Shown: in pieces, positions 16,814-26,216 of the stretch
How positions within the stretch are numbered: the first letter of the stretch is position 1
Layout of the letters: each line of letters opens with the position of its first letter
Assembly: GCA_013204105.1 (NCBI GenBank)
Contig: JABMOM010000027.1
Location: forward strand, 1-39,984
Direction of reading: 5' to 3'
DNA length: 39,984 nucleotides
From: Flavobacteriales bacterium
GTDB lineage: Bacteria > Bacteroidota > Bacteroidia > Flavobacteriales_G > Salibacteraceae
Made by a program: the position numbers and the translations under genes
The notes under the pieces: model-generated
Database searches by the model: none
What the model saw: the letters and a program-made list of their open reading frames with translations, nothing else
Told to the model about the DNA's origin: nothing

Positions 16814-17902
16814 ATGAAACACATCGTTTTCACTGTCACCAATGACCTCACCTATGACCAGCGGATGCAACGCATCTGCACCGCGCTTTCCAGTGCCGGA
16901 TTTAGGTGTACGTTGATCGGACGTGAACGCTCTTCATCTGCACCCCTCGCTAACTACACGTTTCAACAAGTTCGCTTGGGATGTTGGTTTGAGAAAGGCA
17001 AACTCTTTTACTTGGAATACAATGCAAGGCTTTTGTTGCACTTACTCCGTTACAAGCCCGCAGCATTTTGCGCCATCGACCTGGATACTGCACTCCCGGT
17101 CTACTTTGTTTCTAGGATGCGTAATCTACCCTTCGTCTTCGACTCACATGAATATTTCAGCGAGTTAGAAGAAGTCGTGACTCGACCTCTGGTGCACAAG
17201 GTCTGGCAATGGGTCGAGCAGTTTATCATGAAACGATTCGATGTCGGCTTTACCATAAGCACAGGTTACGCTAGCCTATTTAAAGGCCGATACAATGCGG
17301 ACTTTGCTGTGGTTCGAAACGTGCCTGTCAAGCGCCCCATCTCCCAAGCCAGAGCAGATGCTAATCCTTATTTGATCTACCAAGGTGCCCTAAACGTTGG
17401 TAGAGGCCTACAAACAGCTATTCTAGCGATGAAAAATATCGATGGCCTGGCTTTAAAGATCTACGGAGACGGTCCTATTCGAACAGAACTGCAAACCTTG
17501 ATCAAGCGGGAAGGGTTGCAAGCAAAAGTTGAACTCTGTGGGCCTGTCCCTCCTGAGGAGTTGAGAAGCCACACGCAAAAGGCCTTTGCAGGATTGACGC
17601 TGTTTTCATCCAAAGGATTGCATCATCAATATTCCTTGGCCAACCGCTTCTTCGACTACTTCCACTCCGGCATTCCTCAGATCGCCATTGACCACCATGA
17701 ATACCGGTCATTCAACGATGCATATGACATTGCTTTCTTGATCGCAGACGATAGTATCGAACAGGTAACGGCTGGAATAAAAAAGCTTCAATCAGACGTA
17801 GAATTGTATGAACGATTGAGAGCGAATTGCTCGCGTGCGGCGGACGAGAACAACTGGCAAAAAGAATCGATCTCCTTGACCAACATTTACAAAGACATAT
17901 GA
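16814..17902 (+). CDS. Glycosyltransferase, GT4-like (GT-B fold)
   Basis: A 362-residue glycosyltransferase. The N-terminal half (FTVTNDLTYDQRMQRICTAL, then AIDLDTALPVY and FDSHEYFSE) is typical of a Bacteroidota GT4-like group. The C-terminal half has the nucleotide-sugar domain: LIYQGALNVGRGLQTAILAM, LKIYGDGP and a final LANRFFDYFHSGIPQIA, where the family often has EGFG-like segments. Predicted cytoplasmic enzyme adding sugars to cell-surface polysaccharide or lipid; the acceptor is unknown. The stop overlaps the start of the next gene as ATGA. Confidence 0.85.
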   Translation: MKHIVFTVTNDLTYDQRMQRICTALSSAGFRCTLIGRERSSSAPLANYTFQQVRLGCWFEKGKLFYLEYNARLLLHLLRYKPAAFCAIDLDTALPVYFVSRMRNLPFVFDSHEYFSELEEVVTRPLVHKVWQWVEQFIMKRFDVGFTISTGYASLFKGRYNADFAVVRNVPVKRPISQARADANPYLIYQGALNVGRGLQTAILAMKNIDGLALKIYGDGPIRTELQTLIKREGLQAKVELCGPVPPEELRSHTQKAFAGLTLFSSKGLHHQYSLANRFFDYFHSGIPQIAIDHHEYRSFNDAYDIAFLIADDSIEQVTAGIKKLQSDVELYERLRANCSRAADENNWQKESISLTNIYKDI

Positions 17903-18402
17903 GACTGACAATACTCTTTGCATTCCTAGCCATGATTTCCTTGACGTCTTTGCGTATGGACAACCCGCATGCATTCTACGTGTCCATCACGGAATTGGAA
18001 GTAAAGAACGACACGTTGCAAATCTCCTTGCGTCTCTTTACAGAAGATTTAGAGCGCGCCCTCAACGAACGTACCAATGAAAAGGTGTTCTTGAACGAAC
18101 CGCAAGAAATGCCTAAGAATTTCGTACACATCCGCGATTATGTCGCCAAGAATTTCATCGTCAGCAATGCTGCGAAACCGGATCGAATCACTTGGCTAGG
18201 ACACGAATTTGAAGAAGATGTTTGTTGGATCTACGGAGAAGTGGCGCTTTCGCCGGAACAGAACCTACTGTTCATCAAGAACGAGCTGCTGATGGACATC
18301 CATGATCGGCAGCAAAACATCATCCATTTCAATACGTCAGGAGGGATCGAAACGAAGCTCGCTACCAAGGGATATGCTGAGGTTCGTTTTGCCCTGAAAT
18401 AA
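17899..18402 (+). CDS. DUF6702 family exported protein
   Basis: A 167-residue protein with an N-terminal signal or membrane helix (MRLTILFAFLAMISLTS), then HAFYVSITELEVKNDTLQI and SLRLFTEDLERAL, the DUF6702 hallmark of Bacteroidota. The remainder is strand-rich (IHFNTSGGIETKLATKGY near the end). Function is unknown; probably periplasmic. The start is the ATG of an ATGA overlap with the glycosyltransferase stop. The frame is open further upstream, but that portion lies inside the glycosyltransferase and is ignored. Confidence 0.8.
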   Translation: MRLTILFAFLAMISLTSLRMDNPHAFYVSITELEVKNDTLQISLRLFTEDLERALNERTNEKVFLNEPQEMPKNFVHIRDYVAKNFIVSNAAKPDRITWLGHEFEEDVCWIYGEVALSPEQNLLFIKNELLMDIHDRQQNIIHFNTSGGIETKLATKGYAEVRFALK

Positions 18403-18427
18403 AAAAGGCACCCTATGGGATGCCTTT
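18401..18427 (-). terminator. Rho-independent terminator of the DUF5606 gene (possibly bidirectional)
   Basis: The stem AAAGGCA/TGCCTTT (18404-18410 with 18421-18427) has an inner CCC-TAT-GGG pairing. On the minus strand it is followed by a T-rich tail (TTTTTTATTTC) 25 bp after the DUF5606 stop. On the plus strand it directly follows the DUF6702 stop, with a weaker T run further on, so it may serve both convergent genes. Confidence 0.75.
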
Positions 18428-18451
18428 GAAAAATTCGTTTTTGGTGCTGGA

Positions 18452-19024
18452 CTAGCTTCCTCTTTGCGTTCCCCCCGCCTTCCTCGGTGCGGTCACCTTT
18501 CCTCCACCTGCGGGCTTCTTTGAAGCTGATTTGCTCCCAGCTTTGGCTGAGGATGGCTTCTTGGCTGCTTTCTTCGGGGCGGCTTTGGCATCTTTCTTCT
18601 CCGCTCCATCACTAGCTCCATCTTCCTCGACAACTTCATCATTCGGATCGAAGGCATCGTGCGCTATCAACAAATTGTACCAACGCACAACCTTAGCCAT
18701 GTCGCTTGAGTAGACACGCTCACGATCATATTCAGGAAGCACTTCCTCGAAGAGCACTTTAATCTTAGCGTCTGATTCTTTGTGGCTGATCGTCTGCTTC
18801 CCGCCTTCCTTTTTATGGATTGCCTTGAAGACTTCACGCAATGCAACTTCATCCGTATCGGTGTAAATGCTGATCTCTTCCAGTGCGCTAACTTTTGCAG
18901 ATCCGTGAACGGGAAAACGCTTTCCATCAACGATAGATTCAACAATGATTCCGTTCTTCATCTGACCTACCAATTTGAAGAGTCCTGATTTGCCGGAAAC
19001 GGATAAGATTTGTTCTTGTGCCAT
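18452..19024 (-). CDS. DUF5606 protein with lysine/alanine-rich histone-like tail
   Basis: A 190-residue cytoplasmic protein. Residues 1-125 match the Bacteroidota DUF5606 family: MAQEQILSVSGKSGLFKLVG, KVSALEEISIYTDTDEVALR and VLPEYDRERVYSSDMAKVVR. The function is unknown. After an acidic linker (NDEVVEEDGASDGAEK) come about 50 residues of lysine/alanine/serine/glycine repeats such as AAPKKAAKKPSSAKAG, resembling the tails of histone H1-like proteins and suggesting nucleic-acid binding. ATG 19024 is chosen because a good promoter (19046-19074) lies over the upstream part of the open frame. Confidence 0.82.
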   Translation of the reverse strand: MAQEQILSVSGKSGLFKLVGQMKNGIIVESIVDGKRFPVHGSAKVSALEEISIYTDTDEVALREVFKAIHKKEGGKQTISHKESDAKIKVLFEEVLPEYDRERVYSSDMAKVVRWYNLLIAHDAFDPNDEVVEEDGASDGAEKKDAKAAPKKAAKKPSSAKAGSKSASKKPAGGGKVTAPRKAGGTQRGS

Positions 19025-19045
19025 ACGTGCTAATGCTTGAGGCGC

Positions 19046-19074
19046 CAAATGTAGCGCAATTCTAAATTGTTCAA
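19046..19074 (-). promoter_or_regulatory. Bacteroidota promoter of the DUF5606 gene
   Basis: On the minus strand TTG (19074-19072), 18 bp, then TACATTTG (19053-19046) matches the TTG-N(17-23)-TAnnTTTG promoter exactly. The start of transcription is expected near 19041, 17 bp before the ATG at 19024. The -33 box overlaps the stop codon of the upstream peptidase gene. Confidence 0.65.
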
Positions 19075-21896
19075 GGGTTCAAATAAATGATCGGATAAAT
19101 CTCTGAACTCCCTTCTGATTGAAGTTCCACATAATAGGTTCCAGAAGTAAGCTTAGGAAGTGCTATGGTCAAGGCATTGAATCCTGCATAGATCTGACCC
19201 GTATTCGTCGCGCTTACCAATAATCCATAGGCGTTGTAGACATATACATCGATTTGACCATCTCGTTTTTTACCCAGTTGGAGGTTCAATTGGCCCTGCG
19301 TAGGATTCGGCCACATTCCCATTACTTCAAATGCACCATCCACATTTTGTCCAGGGGAGTAACCAAAATAGCGCACAAAAGCAGAATCGCCGCTTGCCAA
19401 AACTTCTTCTATATCTCGTCCGGCATGAATCGCGAAAGCCAAGGTTTCCTTCTGGCCGTTCATGATGTCTATGCCCTTCATACTCGCTACCTGGATTACA
19501 TCATTGCCCTTTCCGTCTTCTCCTGCACTGCCCGCCGAGTTCCGATTAACCGTCATTGTCTTGTACTTCCTTCGAGAGGAATAGTCCTCTTCATCATACA
19601 TATCCACTCCTCCCCATCCCCCGGCGACATTGTCGATCATGTAGGAAACGAATTCGTATTCACCCAAGGCTTGTATTCCTCCTGTAAATTTCTCACTGCC
19701 CGTGTTGTACACATAGCCCATCCGCTTTCCGTATGCCGACTCTGCCTTGTTCTTCGTAGCATCGTTGATGTCCCAATCTGCAAACATGCCCACTGCAAGG
19801 TCGTAGAGGTCTTCTCCTGTGCGGTTCTCAATGGTATACTCCATCACCACATAATTTTCATGACCTGGATCCGTGTACGCGGTAGCTTTTTGTTCGATCA
19901 GGAAACCTATCTCATCCTGACGAGCACTGGTGTCGGTAAACGAACCCATAGCTAAAAAAGCCTCCGCTCCAGATGGAGATTGACGTTCAATGACTTCTTC
20001 CTGCCAAAAATCACGATCATAGATTTCTGGACCGCGGACGCGATCTACAACCCGCTCCCGCAACTGGTCTTTGTAGCCGATCATCAGGCCACATTCATAC
20101 ACGAAATTTCCAAGGTTTTCCAATTGAAACCCAAGTCCATGGGTCTGGAATAGATCCGTAAAACCCACCAATCCATGCTGAGAAACGGTGGTCTTGATGT
20201 TGTTTACATTGATATTGACGTACGATGGATTGAGCGTAAACGTCAAGAACTGCGTCATCTTATAGGTCGTCGAAGGACTGGTGGCGGTGACCTTGACGGC
20301 CACTTCGATATCGTATGAATCGACCGGGAGAATGTCTAAGGAAAAGGGGGCTAATAGATTGTTGAGCCGTCCATTTTGGGCCAGGTCTCCTACAGACCAT
20401 GTTCCATTTGACACCTGGACATGTGGACTGGCAGATTCAATGGTCAGTGTGATGTCAGACATCGGCAAGAGGTAGTTGGCGAGCTCCAATCCCAGATTCA
20501 CTTGTTCACCACCTACAAAAACTTCATCATCCCCATCCGTAAACTCATAATAGTCGATGCGTAGCGCAGGAGATGAAATGGAATCGACCGCGCGAAACAT
20601 ATCCAAACGGCCTACGCCAAGCTTATCTGCATAGGCTGCATTCTGTGGCAGGTCGTAGATGGATGCATCTGAAGTGACTCGGAGCTGTTCTCGCACCTGG
20701 GTGGCAGACAGGGCAGGGAATCGACTTCGCACCAAACCAGCTGCACCTGCAGCAATGGGAGAAGACATGCTTGTTCCACTGTCGTATCCATAGGTGCCGT
20801 TCTTCAAACTGAAGATCAAGGTTCCTGGAGCAACCAGATCGATGTCGTGATTGTAATTTGAAAAATCCGCTTTGCCATCGCTCCAATCTGTGGAGCCCAC
20901 GCTCAAGACTTCTGTATAAGATGCCGGATAGAATCGATCTTCTCTGTTGTCATTTCCAGCGCCACCTACTAAGAGAGCGTCCTGGTTATACGTCGCATAA
21001 CGTACAATGTCGTACGAAAACTGGGTAGAGCCGAAGCTTCCCCAAGAACAGTTGATCACGTCTGCCCCATTGTTGGCCGCATATACAATACCGTCATAGC
21101 CATAAGGAAGCGTCAACTTATCTCCTGCTTTGATGCCCATTATTTTACACGCCCAACCGGTTCCTGCCATGCCCGTAGCATTGTTGGTAGATGCGCCAGC
21201 TAGCCCCGCCACATGCGTGCCATGGGAGAATCCAGTTTCGTTGATGTCGTTGTTGCCATCGTAAAAATTCCATCCTTGGAAATCATCGATCAGGCCATTC
21301 CCGTCGTTGTCCAGCCCGTCGATCGGGTCCTTGACATTGACCCACAGCTTTTCTTCCAAATCTGGGTGGTCCTTGTCTACTCCGGTATCGACAATAGCTA
21401 TCGTGATCGTGGAAGCACCCGTGTCCACATCCCAAGCTTCAAATGCTCTGATGATGGGCAAGTGCCAAAGACTATCGATAAGCGCATCGTTGGGAGAGAC
21501 AATGGCTCTTTGAATGAACCAAGGTTCAGCATACTCAAGAACACCCGTCCGCTCCAGCTGCTTAGCCGCTTTATACACATCCCAATTGGGGTTTATGCGA
21601 ACAGTGTAGATCAAGGAAATGTCCACCCGATTATCAACTGCACCCTCCTGCGTAGGCGAACGCGCTGGGTCTAATGGTTCGATGGATGGGAAACGCTTGG
21701 CCACTAATTCAACGCCCATGGCGTCAAGTGAAGCGTTGAGAATCGCTAGATCAATATTATCATCAGTACAATGGGATCGGTATTGCGGCATCACTTTGAT
21801 GATCAAGGCACCTTCAACATAACTTTCCTGCGCCATCAATCCATTACCTAGAAGGAATTGTGCGATCAGAAGTATGTACATCAGGTCTTTTCTCAT
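19071..21896 (-). CDS. Secreted subtilisin-like protease (S8) with T9SS type A signal
   Basis: A 941-residue exported serine protease with a signal peptide ending at LMAQES. The catalytic triad is D170 (AIVDTGVDKDHPDL), H225 (SHGTHVAGLAG) and S376 (SGTSMSSPIAAGAAGL); N315 in GGAGND is the oxyanion residue. Residues about 30-130 look like an inhibitor or fervidolysin-type propeptide. LDNDGNGLIDDFQGWNFYD is typical of calcium-binding Bacteroidota subtilases. A long beta-rich region (about 560-850) follows the catalytic domain, and the protein ends in a type A sorting domain (VMGMWPNPTQGQLNLQL ... SGTYYVELQ). It probably degrades extracellular protein. It overlaps the preceding subtilase by ATGA. 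Confidence 0.93.
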   Translation of the reverse strand: MRKDLMYILLIAQFLLGNGLMAQESYVEGALIIKVMPQYRSHCTDDNIDLAILNASLDAMGVELVAKRFPSIEPLDPARSPTQEGAVDNRVDISLIYTVRINPNWDVYKAAKQLERTGVLEYAEPWFIQRAIVSPNDALIDSLWHLPIIRAFEAWDVDTGASTITIAIVDTGVDKDHPDLEEKLWVNVKDPIDGLDNDGNGLIDDFQGWNFYDGNNDINETGFSHGTHVAGLAGASTNNATGMAGTGWACKIMGIKAGDKLTLPYGYDGIVYAANNGADVINCSWGSFGSTQFSYDIVRYATYNQDALLVGGAGNDNREDRFYPASYTEVLSVGSTDWSDGKADFSNYNHDIDLVAPGTLIFSLKNGTYGYDSGTSMSSPIAAGAAGLVRSRFPALSATQVREQLRVTSDASIYDLPQNAAYADKLGVGRLDMFRAVDSISSPALRIDYYEFTDGDDEVFVGGEQVNLGLELANYLLPMSDITLTIESASPHVQVSNGTWSVGDLAQNGRLNNLLAPFSLDILPVDSYDIEVAVKVTATSPSTTYKMTQFLTFTLNPSYVNINVNNIKTTVSQHGLVGFTDLFQTHGLGFQLENLGNFVYECGLMIGYKDQLRERVVDRVRGPEIYDRDFWQEEVIERQSPSGAEAFLAMGSFTDTSARQDEIGFLIEQKATAYTDPGHENYVVMEYTIENRTGEDLYDLAVGMFADWDINDATKNKAESAYGKRMGYVYNTGSEKFTGGIQALGEYEFVSYMIDNVAGGWGGVDMYDEEDYSSRRKYKTMTVNRNSAGSAGEDGKGNDVIQVASMKGIDIMNGQKETLAFAIHAGRDIEEVLASGDSAFVRYFGYSPGQNVDGAFEVMGMWPNPTQGQLNLQLGKKRDGQIDVYVYNAYGLLVSATNTGQIYAGFNALTIALPKLTSGTYYVELQSEGSSEIYPIIYLNP

Positions 21897-24715
21897 TTCA
21901 CGATACGCCTTGCATATATCTTTTTACCTCCATCCAGCAGCGACAATTGATACACTCCACTCGGTAAGCTACTAACGTCAATTACATGGACGTTATCTTG
22001 AACTGTACCCCACGCCATCAGGCGCCCCCGAAGATCGTGTATTTCCCAATGTTGAAACGGCTCAATTAGATTAAGGTTCAACACATCCTTCACAGGATTG
22101 GGATATACTTTAAGAAAGTTTAGATCATCCTCAATGCCGCCCAAAGCATAGACGTTGATTCGGTCCGTAAAGTGAGTGCATCCGTTGCTGTCTTCATAGG
22201 CTGCTTGGTAGACCCCAGGAACTGGTTGCACTATACTGAAAGAACTCGTCGGTTCAATTGTTTGATCGTTCAAGTACCACGAAGTATTCACAGCGAGCAG
22301 TGAGTCAGTAATCAATCGCAAAACGCCATCTTCTTGCAAGTGCAACATGGGAATGGGCATCGTCGGAAACAATGAAACTTCAATCGAATCAGAAACAGCT
22401 TCACAGTGATATAGGTTGGAAACCGTACAGGTATAAATTCCAGCTTCTGCAACTGTGACGGATTGCTTGAAGGAGCCGTTGCTCCATCGGTAGGCACCAT
22501 AAGCATCGATGACGTTCAATTCGACGTTCTCACCTTCACAGAGAGGTGTAGTCCCTTTCACTTCTATGTTGGGTTTGATCGGACTAGGGCGTTTAGACAC
22601 TTGTAAACTGTCAGAATACCCGTGGCAACCTATCTCATTGGTTACCTGAGCGAAATACAATCCCGATTCATCCACCACAATTGCAAGTGACGTGTCGCCA
22701 GAATTCCAAAGCATCTCATTGAAGGCTTCATCCAAGGAAATATCCAAGGATGTCCCATCACAAAATTCATCGTTATCGTAGACCAAAGAAGGTCGCGGCG
22801 TAGTCGAGCGCAAGGCATCGAGGGCGTCTACTTTACCATGCCCCCATTGATCATTGGGAAGATTACCTGTAAAACCATCTTCCTCGAAGGTCGTGCTGGT
22901 GATGGCTGCCTTAAAATCCTCCCAAGTGCCGTTGGGGCATTTCTCCAGAAACAGTGCGCCGATTCCAGCTACCACGGGCGATGCACTGGAAGTCCCTCCG
23001 GCTCGGTGGTGCATTCCTCCAATGCCAACCCGGCTTCTTGTATTTGGATTGGACAAGAGATTATTCAATTGAAAGAAGGCTCCTGCAGTCAACGTATTAT
23101 CCCCCGGCGCGGTTACCTCCGGTTTGACCGAACCTGTTCGCGCAGGCCCTCGGCTACTATTCGCGGCAATGGCTCCCTCTGTCTGACCTGACATCGTGAC
23201 GACGTTGTTGTCGACATCCGTGTAGGTGCTTCGGTTGATCATATTTCCAACGGTAATCACCTTATCAGAACAGGCCCATGCACTCACAATGCTCTGTTTG
23301 GTATCTGGCAACGCATAGTTCGACATCTCCGCATACTGCGTGGGAGACGGTAGGTTTTGGTACAGCATGTTCCTATATCCAAGCCAATTGGCTGACCAAA
23401 GATCAAAGCGACCTGAACCGGTTATCATGAGACGATAGTTGTAATCAATAGAATCTATCAGATCAACCAAGACCTGAAGGCGATACGTTCCATTGATGGA
23501 GTCAGCATAGGTTTCTACCCTTCCCAAATAGTTGCCGCTCGTGCTCAGTAAAGTGTCTTCATAGATAACGTTGATCCTATTCAGGATGCTGTCAAAACCA
23601 GTACGACCTCGATAGGCGTATTGCGATACCAATTGATCCGCTCCGATCGCGAATTGAAGGGGTTCCATGTCTCCCACATCCCCATATATGACAAATGAAA
23701 TCAGTCCATTTCCGACCTGTGCTCCAGACTGTACACGAAACCATGTAAACGTGGTATCACTATTCGCCTCATACCCCAAATGGTAGGGGTCCAGATCACC
23801 TGAATTCCCTGCAGCACAAACCATTATCCTCCCAGGCCCGGCCGTAATATCTTCGTCGATGGCTAGGGTAGCCATGTCTCGCCCATCGTGCGAGCCTAGG
23901 TAAGTTCCAATGCTCGCGTTGATGACGCATGGCCTGCCGAGCGCTTCCGCCTTAGAAAAAATATAATCCACTGCATCCGCTACGGTATTAGTCCATCCTA
24001 CAGCTGAAAAATTCGAGGACACAATGATCAATTCTGCGTCGGGTGCTATGCCTTTGTAACCTGGATAAGAACTACCATCACCCGCTGCAATTCCAGCAGT
24101 ATTGGTGCCGTGTCCAAACCATTGCCCCTGATCCGTGTGTGGACAAATGCTGTCATTGATCTCGGTACTATCCCATACTTGACCATAGCCATAAGAAGGA
24201 GTACGTTGACTCACTTGCATGGTCTGATCCCATACTTCGATGATCCTCGTATTGCCATTTGCGAATTGAAAGTCTGGATGGTTCAATTCAATTCCCGCAT
24301 CAATCACCCCTACGATTACCCCTGATCCGGTGTAGGCTGCTGGCAACCCATGGCTGCCTTGATGAACCTGGCTTACCCTGGTGTGCTCCCTAGATCTTGA
24401 CAGCAATGGTTGGCCCTTGGCGCCATCAAAGTGAATCGCGGAAATGAAAGACGCTGTATCCAAAGCCAGTACATCTGCTGCTCTGAGAAGAAGGGCATCG
24501 TAGGCCTTTATTGAGTACTTAACCGTCCCGCTGTGTGAACCCACGAAGGCAGCAATCCTTGCTCGGTCTCCTTTCACAAAAAGGTGCACCCATTCTTCAG
24601 CACTTGATGCTTGCAGTGCCATTCTCAAATCAAGCGGCAACCTGGTCGGTTGAATGCGCTGCGCTGAAGCTGCAAAGTGAATGATAAGGATTATATAGAG
24701 AAGGATGCTCTTCAT
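21893..24715 (-). CDS. Secreted subtilisin-like protease (S8) with insert domain and T9SS type A signal
   Basis: A 940-residue exported serine protease with a signal peptide ending near FAASAQR. The triad is D139 (GVIDAGIELNHPDF), H202 (GHGTNTAGIAAG) and S576 (GTSSASPVVAGIGAL); N304 (AAGNSGD) is the oxyanion residue. About 270 residues separate N304 and S576, against about 60 in the downstream protease, because a beta-sandwich insert (about 315-475) lies inside the catalytic domain. Two Ig-like repeats follow (DEFCDGTSLDISLDEAF and TPLCEGENVELNV), then a type A sorting domain (LKVYPNPVKDVLNLNL). ATGA overlaps on both sides show translational coupling with the HsdR_N-like gene and the next protease. 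Confidence 0.93.
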   Translation of the reverse strand: MKSILLYIILIIHFAASAQRIQPTRLPLDLRMALQASSAEEWVHLFVKGDRARIAAFVGSHSGTVKYSIKAYDALLLRAADVLALDTASFISAIHFDGAKGQPLLSRSREHTRVSQVHQGSHGLPAAYTGSGVIVGVIDAGIELNHPDFQFANGNTRIIEVWDQTMQVSQRTPSYGYGQVWDSTEINDSICPHTDQGQWFGHGTNTAGIAAGDGSSYPGYKGIAPDAELIIVSSNFSAVGWTNTVADAVDYIFSKAEALGRPCVINASIGTYLGSHDGRDMATLAIDEDITAGPGRIMVCAAGNSGDLDPYHLGYEANSDTTFTWFRVQSGAQVGNGLISFVIYGDVGDMEPLQFAIGADQLVSQYAYRGRTGFDSILNRINVIYEDTLLSTSGNYLGRVETYADSINGTYRLQVLVDLIDSIDYNYRLMITGSGRFDLWSANWLGYRNMLYQNLPSPTQYAEMSNYALPDTKQSIVSAWACSDKVITVGNMINRSTYTDVDNNVVTMSGQTEGAIAANSSRGPARTGSVKPEVTAPGDNTLTAGAFFQLNNLLSNPNTRSRVGIGGMHHRAGGTSSASPVVAGIGALFLEKCPNGTWEDFKAAITSTTFEEDGFTGNLPNDQWGHGKVDALDALRSTTPRPSLVYDNDEFCDGTSLDISLDEAFNEMLWNSGDTSLAIVVDESGLYFAQVTNEIGCHGYSDSLQVSKRPSPIKPNIEVKGTTPLCEGENVELNVIDAYGAYRWSNGSFKQSVTVAEAGIYTCTVSNLYHCEAVSDSIEVSLFPTMPIPMLHLQEDGVLRLITDSLLAVNTSWYLNDQTIEPTSSFSIVQPVPGVYQAAYEDSNGCTHFTDRINVYALGGIEDDLNFLKVYPNPVKDVLNLNLIEPFQHWEIHDLRGRLMAWGTVQDNVHVIDVSSLPSGVYQLSLLDGGKKIYARRIVK

Positions 24716-25173
24716 TGATACAGAGGCAATTCACTTATAAAGACGATTCTCGGCTCAGAAGGTTGAACTTCAGCATAGACATGTTTGAGTCCATTCGTCA
24801 ACACTAAAAACCTCGAGCCGCTGATCGAATAATACGTCGCAATTTGTAAAAATACATCTTCATTCAGGGCAATGTCAGGCGCCTTGCACTCGACTAAGAT
24901 TTGCGGAGCGCCATCCCTGTCTATGAACCCGATGTCCGGACGCTTTTTACGGCTGTGATAATTCAGTTCATACTCCAGTTGCATCCTTCCCTTCGGGTAG
25001 CCCAAATGATCCGATAAAAAATGTGCGAAGTGCTGCCGCACCCACTCTTCCGGGGTGAGCACCACATATTTCATTCGAAAGTCATCGTGGATGTGGATCA
25101 CCTCATTGATGATCCTAACTTTGGCGTCAAACACCGGAAGATCTAGCGGCGGGTATTTCTTTGGGTCGATCAC
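24712..25173 (-). CDS. Stand-alone HsdR N-terminal-like nuclease domain protein
   Basis: A 153-residue cytoplasmic protein matching the 'type I restriction enzyme R protein N-terminus' domain (HSDR_N_2). The PD-(D/E)XK-like core is visible as KRPDIGF followed by QILVECKAPD: D in RPDIGF, then ExK in VECKA. There is no helicase part and no methylase or specificity gene nearby, so it is not a restriction system. Start is GTG at 25173; there is no ATG until a third of the way in. It is divergent from holA, the two start codons 23 bp apart, and overlaps the subtilase gene by ATGA. A role in DNA handling is inference. Confidence 0.8.
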   Translation of the reverse strand: MIDPKKYPPLDLPVFDAKVRIINEVIHIHDDFRMKYVVLTPEEWVRQHFAHFLSDHLGYPKGRMQLEYELNYHSRKKRPDIGFIDRDGAPQILVECKAPDIALNEDVFLQIATYYSISGSRFLVLTNGLKHVYAEVQPSEPRIVFISELPLYQ

Positions 25174-25196
25174 AAATAAAGGAAAGCGATTGTAGA

Positions 25197-26216
25197 ATGG
25201 CGAATGTAAAGGAGTACTTGGACATCATGAAGGAAATGAAGGCAGGGAATTTTCGCCCGGTCTATTTGCTCCATGGTGAAGAGCCTTACTACATTGACAA
25301 GATCAGTAAGTTCATCGAGCAACACGGAATCGAGGAACATGAGCGGGATTTCAACTTAAACATCTTTTATGGGAGAGATCTCAACGCGGAGACCTTGCTG
25401 GAAACGCTCAAGCGTTTCCCTATGATGGCGCAGCGACAAGTAGTCATTATTCGCGAAGCACAGGATTTTGGTGGGAAATGGACCGACTTGGAAAATTATT
25501 TCCAACAACCCGTAGCTTCCACTGTCTTCGTCATCGACTTCAAATACAAAAAGGTGGATGCTAGGTTCAAGTGGGTAGATCACGTCAAGAAAAACGGAAT
25601 ACTCTTTCACTCCGCAAAGCATTACGACTCGGACATACCCCGAGTAGTGGAAGAGTTCGCCAAGTCAATGAAGTACCGCATCAATCAGCATGCATCTCAT
25701 CTGATGGCGGAGCATCTTGGAAATGACCTAGAAAAGATTGAAGGTGAGTTGCACAAGTTGACGATCAACGTACCGCTCTCTCAAGAAATCGGAGTAGACG
25801 ATGTCAAGAAGCACATTGGAATCAGCAAGGAATTCAGTCAATTTGACTACGTCAATGCACTAGCCGTACGCGATGCTGCGAAAAGCTACCACATCGCCTT
25901 TCAGATAGGTCGCAATGACAAGAACACGCCTATGGTCTTGGTCATTTCCGCCTTGTTTGCGCACTTCAGCAAGGTGATGATGTACCATTCCTTGAGCGAC
26001 AAGTCTGCAAACAATATAATGCGCACAATTCCGGGGATCAGGAGTCCGTATTTTGCGAAGAGCTTCATGAACTCAGCTCCGCTCTATCCTTTTCCTAAAA
26101 CGGCCCAGATCATTGAAAAACTTAGAGAAGTGGATGCAAGGTCGAAAGGAGTTGGCTCCTCGAGCATAAGTTCGGTTGAGCTCTTGAAGGAATTGACCTA
26201 TTTCATTCTGAATTAA
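25197..26216 (+). CDS. holA: DNA polymerase III subunit delta
   Basis: A 339-residue HolA. The clamp-loader delta subunit opens the beta clamp during replication. The N-terminal signature FRPVYLLHGEEPYYIDKISK is the ATPase-like fold without a working P-loop. Further family segments are LETLKRFPMMAQRQVVIIREA and the C-terminal collar helices ending in SSSISSVELLKELTYFIL. The start is ATG 25197; an upstream extension of the frame is not supported. It is convergent with rsmG, the two stop codons sharing TTAA. Confidence 0.92.
   Translation: MANVKEYLDIMKEMKAGNFRPVYLLHGEEPYYIDKISKFIEQHGIEEHERDFNLNIFYGRDLNAETLLETLKRFPMMAQRQVVIIREAQDFGGKWTDLENYFQQPVASTVFVIDFKYKKVDARFKWVDHVKKNGILFHSAKHYDSDIPRVVEEFAKSMKYRINQHASHLMAEHLGNDLEKIEGELHKLTINVPLSQEIGVDDVKKHIGISKEFSQFDYVNALAVRDAAKSYHIAFQIGRNDKNTPMVLVISALFAHFSKVMMYHSLSDKSANNIMRTIPGIRSPYFAKSFMNSAPLYPFPKTAQIIEKLREVDARSKGVGSSSISSVELLKELTYFILN

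Noticed and set aside
19254-19955. Plus-strand frame of 233 codons
   Set aside because: Antisense to the subtilase with intact family motifs; cysteine- and histidine-rich composition typical of a shadow frame.
24712-25173. Type I restriction system
   Set aside because: Only an HsdR N-terminal-like domain is present; no helicase, methylase or specificity gene in the window.
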